Shown here piece by piece: positions 6,359-9,678 of a DNA stretch of 9,678 nucleotides. The stretch's first letter is position 1; each line of letters opens with the position of its first letter. The notes under the pieces were generated by a model that was not told where the DNA came from, did not search any database, and worked only from the letters and a program-made list of their open reading frames with translations. The position numbers and the translations under genes are program-made. Source of the DNA: JAJPJQ01 sp036522615 (lineage in GTDB: Bacteria > Desulfobacterota > Binatia > UBA9968); contig DATDFN010000140.1 of the NCBI GenBank assembly GCA_036522615.1, positions 1 through 9,678 on the forward strand, given 5' to 3'.

Positions 6359-7246
6359 TTACTTTTTACGTTGCAGCAGCCCGCGCCGCGAGAATAGCTC
6401 CAGAGTCTCCATCAGGTCGCCGTCGCGCGCGCCGGTTTCGGAGGCCTTGTGCAAATCGAGGGCGGCGATCTCTTCGAGAATCCTGCGCGTCGCGGGCGCG
6501 ATCACCGCCTCAAGACCGGAATGCCGGTACGTGTCGGCGAGCTCCGCCATTTCCTCAGCGCGGCGGCCGGCGTGAAGCGTCAGCGCGGCGATGCCGCCGC
6601 CGACCTTGTCGAGCAGGCCTGGAAAGCTCTCCTCGTAACGTTTCATGATGGGCTGCAATAAATCAAACTTTCGTGCCCCGAGCAACAGTTCTGTAAACAG
6701 ACCCTGAAGCCCTTTGGTGAGCCCGGCGTAGACGACTTTGAACGCCGAGGCCTGACCGACCTTCGGGCCCAAGACCTCGACCTTGAGACCGGCTTCTTTA
6801 AGCGTGAGCAGCTCTCCCGCGCGCTCGCCCGAGACGTAGATCGTCGCGCTGCGGAGCTTCGCCGCCGAGCCGATGATGCAGCCGTCGACGAAAGAGCCGC
6901 CGGCGCGGGTGATCGTCGCGCCCGCGGCTTCGGCCGTCATCGGCGAGATCGCATTCGCCTCGAGGTAAAGGCATCGCTTCCTGCCAGTCTGCGAGAACGC
7001 GCGGCCCACGTCGCCCGCAACTTTCTCCGCCGCCGACGGCACGACGATGGACACGATGAGGTCCGCTTCCGCGACGGCTTCAGCGAGGGGCACGATGCGG
7101 GCGCCGGAGTTTTCGGCGCGCTTTCGCGTGACCTCGCTCCGCCCTTCGCTCGCGGTCAGCACCTCGACGCCGTGCTCTTTCAGCAACCGCGCCCAGTGGT
7201 ATCCCATCTCGCCGATGCTCATGATCGTTATGCGCCGGAACGCCAT
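6359..7246 (-). CDS. NAD(P)-dependent dehydrogenase of the 3-hydroxyisobutyrate/DUF1932 type
   Basis: 295 residues, typical for this two-domain family. The N-terminal Rossmann domain begins ITIMSIGEMGYHWARLL, followed by LIVSIVVPS (63-71) and YLEANAISP (94-102). DGCIIGSAAK (121-130) precedes the all-helical C-terminal domain of the DUF1932 type (PF09130), which contains GQASAFKVVYAGLTKGLQ (164-181). K170 aligns with the catalytic lysine of beta-hydroxyacid dehydrogenases. Such enzymes oxidise 3-hydroxy acids or reduce the corresponding semialdehydes. The first glycine of the GxGxxG nucleotide motif is Ser10 here (SIGEMG), which may alter cofactor binding. GGAGAGGG (7260-7253) lies 6 nt before the ATG and overlaps the end of the LOG gene, whose stop is 2 bp upstream, so translational coupling is likely. 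It is followed by an 87-bp gap and then the ThDP enzyme. Substrate unknown. Confidence 0.88.
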   Translation of the reverse strand: MAFRRITIMSIGEMGYHWARLLKEHGVEVLTASEGRSEVTRKRAENSGARIVPLAEAVAEADLIVSIVVPSAAEKVAGDVGRAFSQTGRKRCLYLEANAISPMTAEAAGATITRAGGSFVDGCIIGSAAKLRSATIYVSGERAGELLTLKEAGLKVEVLGPKVGQASAFKVVYAGLTKGLQGLFTELLLGARKFDLLQPIMKRYEESFPGLLDKVGGGIAALTLHAGRRAEEMAELADTYRHSGLEAVIAPATRRILEEIAALDLHKASETGARDGDLMETLELFSRRGLLQRKK

Positions 7247-7248
7247 AG

Positions 7249-8277
7249 TCAGCCCTCTCCGTTGATGACATCGATCATTTGTCTGAGCCGCCCGAAATTA
7301 CGCCGGTTGAACGGTACGAGAAGCCGCGGATACGATAGCGTCGCGGGATCGTCGGCCTCCTCCGGAAGCGGCGCTGTCTCTTGGATCTCGCCGGTGAGGA
7401 TATCGCGGAAATTCTCATTCAAGGCGGCCACGAGCGCCGGCGCCGGCGGCTCGGTCAGGCGTATCACGAGTTCGCGCTTGACGTAGCGATAAGAATGAAA
7501 CCTCCGGTAGAACCGCTTGACCTCCACTACTGCCGCTTCGGCGTTGTCGACGATCTTGAAAAAAGAGAGGTCTTCCTCAGAAATATAGCCGTCGGCGAGC
7601 AGCCGCTCTTTAACGAAGGCGAGCCAGTCGCGCCAATACGTCCTGCCCGGAAGATCCAGCATGACGATTGGGACAATCTGACTTTTACCCGTCTGCGTGA
7701 GCGTGAGCACCTCAAGCGCTTCGTCATGCGTGCCGAAGCCGCCCGGGAAAAACGCGAAGGCGTCGCCCTCCTTCACGAACATGAGCTTGCGCGTGAAAAA
7801 GAAGTGAAACGGCATGTGCTTCGCGTCGCCCTGAATGAAGCGGTTCGGCACCTGCTCGAACGGCAGCTTGATATTCACGCCGATGCTCTTGGCGCGCCCG
7901 GCCCCTTCGTGGCCCGCCTGCATGATGCCCTCGCCCGCGCCGGTGATCACCATGAAACCTTCGGCGGCGATCAGCTGGGCGAAATCACGCGCGAGCGCGT
8001 AATACGGGTCGGTCTCGGCGACGCGCGCCGAGCCGAAGATGCTGACTTTTCGCACCGACCGGTACGGCGCGAAGAGCCGGAACGCGCGCCGCTCCTCCCG
8101 CAGCGAGCGGACAAGGACTTTGAGATCGCCGCGGTCGAAATCGCGCCTGGCCAGGTCGAGGACCAGGTACAACATCTCGGCCAATAAATCATGATTCGGG
8201 CTTGCGGGCTCTTCTTTCAGCCACGCGTCGACCTCGCGCACGAGATCGTTCAGGCTGAGTCGCTTGCGTCTTGCCAT
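7249..8277 (-). CDS. LOG-family (TIGR00730-like) nucleotide-binding protein
   Basis: 342 residues. The Rossmann-like core spans about residues 75-265: VSIFGSAR (78-85), VITGAGEGIMQAGHEGA (110-126) and the LOG signature PGGFGTHDE (178-186), with R163-K164 in the preceding loop. Proteins with this signature were once called lysine decarboxylases. Characterised members are phosphoribohydrolases that release a base from nucleoside 5'-monophosphates, including cytokinin precursors. Two extensions flank the core: an N-terminal helical segment of about 70 residues, seen in many long bacterial LOG proteins, and a C-terminal segment of about 75 residues ending LRQMIDVINGEG. Its function in this setting is not known. 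It is the first gene of the minus-strand run and overlaps the DUF1932 ribosome site. No good Shine-Dalgarno or minus-strand promoter is visible upstream; an AAGG only 1 nt from the ATG is too close. Confidence 0.9.
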   Translation of the reverse strand: MARRKRLSLNDLVREVDAWLKEEPASPNHDLLAEMLYLVLDLARRDFDRGDLKVLVRSLREERRAFRLFAPYRSVRKVSIFGSARVAETDPYYALARDFAQLIAAEGFMVITGAGEGIMQAGHEGAGRAKSIGVNIKLPFEQVPNRFIQGDAKHMPFHFFFTRKLMFVKEGDAFAFFPGGFGTHDEALEVLTLTQTGKSQIVPIVMLDLPGRTYWRDWLAFVKERLLADGYISEEDLSFFKIVDNAEAAVVEVKRFYRRFHSYRYVKRELVIRLTEPPAPALVAALNENFRDILTGEIQETAPLPEEADDPATLSYPRLLVPFNRRNFGRLRQMIDVINGEG

Positions 8278-8300
8278 GCCTTACGCTTACCGTCTATGTC
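8271..8300 (+). promoter_or_regulatory. Weak candidate promoter for the cyclase-family gene
   Basis: TTGCCA (8271-8276, 5/6 match to the -35 consensus), an 18-bp spacer and TATGTC (8295-8300, 3/6 match to the -10 consensus). It overlaps the start codon of the divergent LOG gene. The 68-bp divergent region 8278-8345 otherwise contains only an A-rich tract at 8312-8321. No other convincing promoter was found there. Confidence 0.2.
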
Positions 8301-8335
8301 ACATTGGTTGGAGAAAAAAAAGGAAGCCGCCGCGC

Positions 8336-8341
8336 AGGAGG
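8336..8341 (+). promoter_or_regulatory. Strong Shine-Dalgarno fixing the hydrolase start
   Basis: A perfect AGGAGG, extended to AGGAGGAG (8336-8343), precedes the ATG at 8346. The frame is open upstream to an ATG at 8271, but the ribosome site and the family-like N-terminus (MKYHDISLDLSEETVRW) place the true start at 8346. Confidence 0.85.
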
Positions 8342-8345
8342 AGTC

Positions 8346-8975
8346 ATGAAGTATCACGATATATCACTCGATTTATCCGAAGAGACCGTGCGCTGGGCCA
8401 CATCCACGCCTTTCGAGCTCGTCGCGCGCCGTCGCATGAGCCGCGGCGACGCCAACAATTCCTCCGGGGTGGCGATGAGCCTGCATGCGGGCACCCATCT
8501 CGACGCGCCTTTTCATTTCATCGCCAACGGCGACACGATCGACGTCCTCGCCCTCGAGCGCTTCATCGGTCCCGCGGTGGTGCATGCGATCGAGGCCGAG
8601 CGCTATATCGAGCCGCGGCATCTCGCCGACCTCGATCTCGACGGCGTTCATCGCGTACTATTCAAGACGCGGAACTCCGCGCTCCTGCGGCAAAAGAACT
8701 ACGAGCCCGACTTCGTCGCGTTCTCGGTCGAAGCGGCCGAGCTCCTCGCCGTGCGCGGACTGACGCTCGTGGGACTGGATTATCTCTCGGTCGCGCACGC
8801 CGGCGACGAGCAGGTGCCGGTGCATCGCGCGTTCCTAAGCAGAGGCATGGCACTGCTCGAAGGCGTCGATCTATCCGACGTCGCTCCCGGCCGCTATGAA
8901 TTGATCTGCTTTCCGCTCAAGGTCCATGGCGCCGACGGCGCGCCGTGCCGCGCGGTGTTAAGAGAACTCGAATAG
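8346..8975 (+). CDS. Cyclase-family metal-dependent hydrolase (kynurenine formamidase-like)
   Basis: 209 residues, the standard length for the family (PF04199). It begins with the typical YHDISLDLS strand. The metal-binding signature is HAGTHLDAPFHF (47-58), giving H47, H51, D53 and H57. Further conserved features are VGLDYLSVA (142-150), VPVHRAFL (157-164) with H160, and E172. Characterised relatives are Zn- or Mn-dependent amide/lactam hydrolases such as KynB arylformamidase and isatin hydrolase; most family members are uncharacterised. No kynureninase or tryptophan dioxygenase gene is nearby, so a role in tryptophan breakdown cannot be claimed. It is divergent from the LOG-DUF1932-ThDP-SirB1 run across 68 bp, so shared regulation or a shared pathway is possible (inference). 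The stop is TAG at 8973-8975. Confidence 0.9.
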   Translation: MKYHDISLDLSEETVRWATSTPFELVARRRMSRGDANNSSGVAMSLHAGTHLDAPFHFIANGDTIDVLALERFIGPAVVHAIEAERYIEPRHLADLDLDGVHRVLFKTRNSALLRQKNYEPDFVAFSVEAAELLAVRGLTLVGLDYLSVAHAGDEQVPVHRAFLSRGMALLEGVDLSDVAPGRYELICFPLKVHGADGAPCRAVLRELE

Positions 8976-9088
8976 TAAGTCGCATCGTCTATACCTGCGC
9001 ATCGAGAAGAGAGGACCTGCCTACCAAGAACCGCTTCGTGCTGCCTGTCTCCGCCACGGAGCGCGAATCCGCCGAGCAAAAAGGATTC

Positions 9089-9118
9089 TTGACATCACGG
9101 CCGCTTTGGCGGAATATT
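9089..9118 (+). promoter_or_regulatory. Candidate promoter for the secreted Ig-like protein
   Basis: A perfect TTGACA (9089-9094), an 18-bp spacer and AATATT (9113-9118, 4/6 match to TATAAT), about 55 bp before the ATG at 9174. The spacer holds a short inverted repeat, CCGC-TTTG-GCGG (9101-9112). Followed by A/T-rich sequence (9113-9121), it could instead be a weak terminator for the upstream hydrolase gene. The rest of the 198-bp gap (8976-9173) shows only a 5-bp stem, CTCCG-CCA-CGGAG (9049-9061), with no clear role. Confidence 0.4.
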
Positions 9119-9173
9119 TTTCCCCCGTGGGATTTCCGAGACTGGGTAGAATGGAGCGAACGGGAGTGGAACG

Positions 9174-9678
9174 ATGAAAAAATACGCGCTAGTGATCATT
9201 TTGGAAATCACCGTAGCGTGCTTTTTCGCGCGTGCTGTCTTCGCGGCGCCTCAAGCGACCGGCGCCAAGCGGCCGCTGCTCGAAGGCGCGCCGGCGGACG
9301 TCGTCCCCTGGGTTGCGGATCCAAACCAATCGGACACGTTCACGTTCCAGGTTTTAACGCAGCCGACCAACGGCTCCGCCGCAGCGGTCTCTTCCGGCCA
9401 AGAGCTGGAGTACACGCCCGATTCCGGCTTCACCAGCGGGACAGATTCTTACACCTACAGCGCGACGGACCAGAACGGCAATTCCGTAAACGGCAAGGCG
9501 CGCGTACGCGTGTACGACGCCGTTGACAATCTCCCCACACACACCTCCGCGCTGACAAAATGCACGCGCAACGGGACTTTGGCCGACGACGGCAGCGGCA
9601 TGATCGGCGTCCGCACTAAATCGAACGACTGCACTTTCTACAGCCGCCGCCGGACGCGGGTCGCGCCGGACGGGACGC
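9174..9678 (+). CDS. Secreted protein with bacterial Ig-like (cadherin-like) domain, N-terminal part
   Basis: The frame is open from the ATG at 9174 to the window edge (168 residues seen; the C-terminus lies outside). The N-terminus looks like a signal peptide: MKK, a hydrophobic stretch (4-19, interrupted by E11), and a likely signal peptidase I site after VFA (22-24). Cys16 does not sit in a proper lipobox. Residues about 40-115 form one Ig-like domain of the Big_9/VCBS-like type: FTFQVLTQPTNGSAAAV (56-72), LEYTPDSGFTSGTDSYTYSA (78-97) and DQNGNS (99-104). Residues 116-168 begin another segment with two cysteines (C130, C153) that I do not recognise. GGGAG (9162-9166) lies 7 nt before the ATG. 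Such domains are common in surface and adhesion proteins; the actual role depends on the missing part. No operon link to the hydrolase is evident. Confidence 0.8.
   Translation, partial: MKKYALVIILEITVACFFARAVFAAPQATGAKRPLLEGAPADVVPWVADPNQSDTFTFQVLTQPTNGSAAAVSSGQELEYTPDSGFTSGTDSYTYSATDQNGNSVNGKARVRVYDAVDNLPTHTSALTKCTRNGTLADDGSGMIGVRTKSNDCTFYSRRRTRVAPDGT

Noticed and set aside
7381..8187. Plus-strand 268-codon frame opposite the LOG gene
   Set aside because: Antisense shadow; the LOG signature on the minus strand is unambiguous.
8945..9526. Plus-strand 193-codon frame spanning the gap before the secreted protein
   Set aside because: It overlaps the hydrolase end and is out of frame with the signal-peptide and Ig-like protein at 9174, which has a good ribosome site and family motifs.
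1..9678. Search for CRISPR arrays, tRNA or rRNA genes, insertion sequences, attachment sites and phage or defence genes
   Set aside because: No repeated spacer pattern, cloverleaf, terminal inverted repeats, transposase or integrase motif was seen on either strand by eye.

Overview
The window is GC-rich and densely coded on both strands. Codon use, short intergenic gaps and uninformative antisense open frames are typical of a high-GC, free-living Gram-negative bacterium. Gene content (FtsEX, a cobalamin-type radical SAM protein, SirB1, a LOG protein and a ThDP/DUF1932 pair) is compatible with uncultured soil or sediment lineages such as Binatota, Rokubacteria or Desulfobacterota-like groups. 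That placement is inference: no rRNA or other phylogenetic marker is present.

Nine protein genes are supported. (1) Positions 1-1307, minus strand: ftsE followed by ftsX, the cell-division ABC transporter pair; ftsX runs off the left edge. (2) 1398-3656, plus: a 752-residue B12-binding/radical SAM protein with an unusual helical C-terminal extension that appears to hold two copies of an 86-residue-period repeat. The region between ftsE and this gene carries candidate promoters in both directions and a 17-bp dyad over the plus-strand -10 box. (3) 8277 down to 3660, minus: a tight four-gene run, LOG-family protein, DUF1932 dehydrogenase, ThDP-dependent enzyme, SirB1-like TPR protein, with gaps of 2, 87 and 11 bp. 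(4) 8346-8975, plus, divergent from that run: a cyclase-family metal-dependent hydrolase with a strong Shine-Dalgarno. (5) 9174 to the right edge, plus: the start of a secreted protein with a bacterial Ig-like (cadherin-like) domain.

The metabolic part (hydrolase, dehydrogenase, ThDP C-C lyase/ligase, with LOG and SirB1) looks like a small-molecule cassette, but its substrate cannot be read from the sequence. I saw no tRNA, rRNA, CRISPR array, insertion sequence or phage gene. The ThDP enzyme, FtsE and the hydrolase all begin downstream of the longest possible open-frame start, as argued in their entries. No gene-free stretch exceeds 300 bases; the longest is the 198 bp at 8976-9173.
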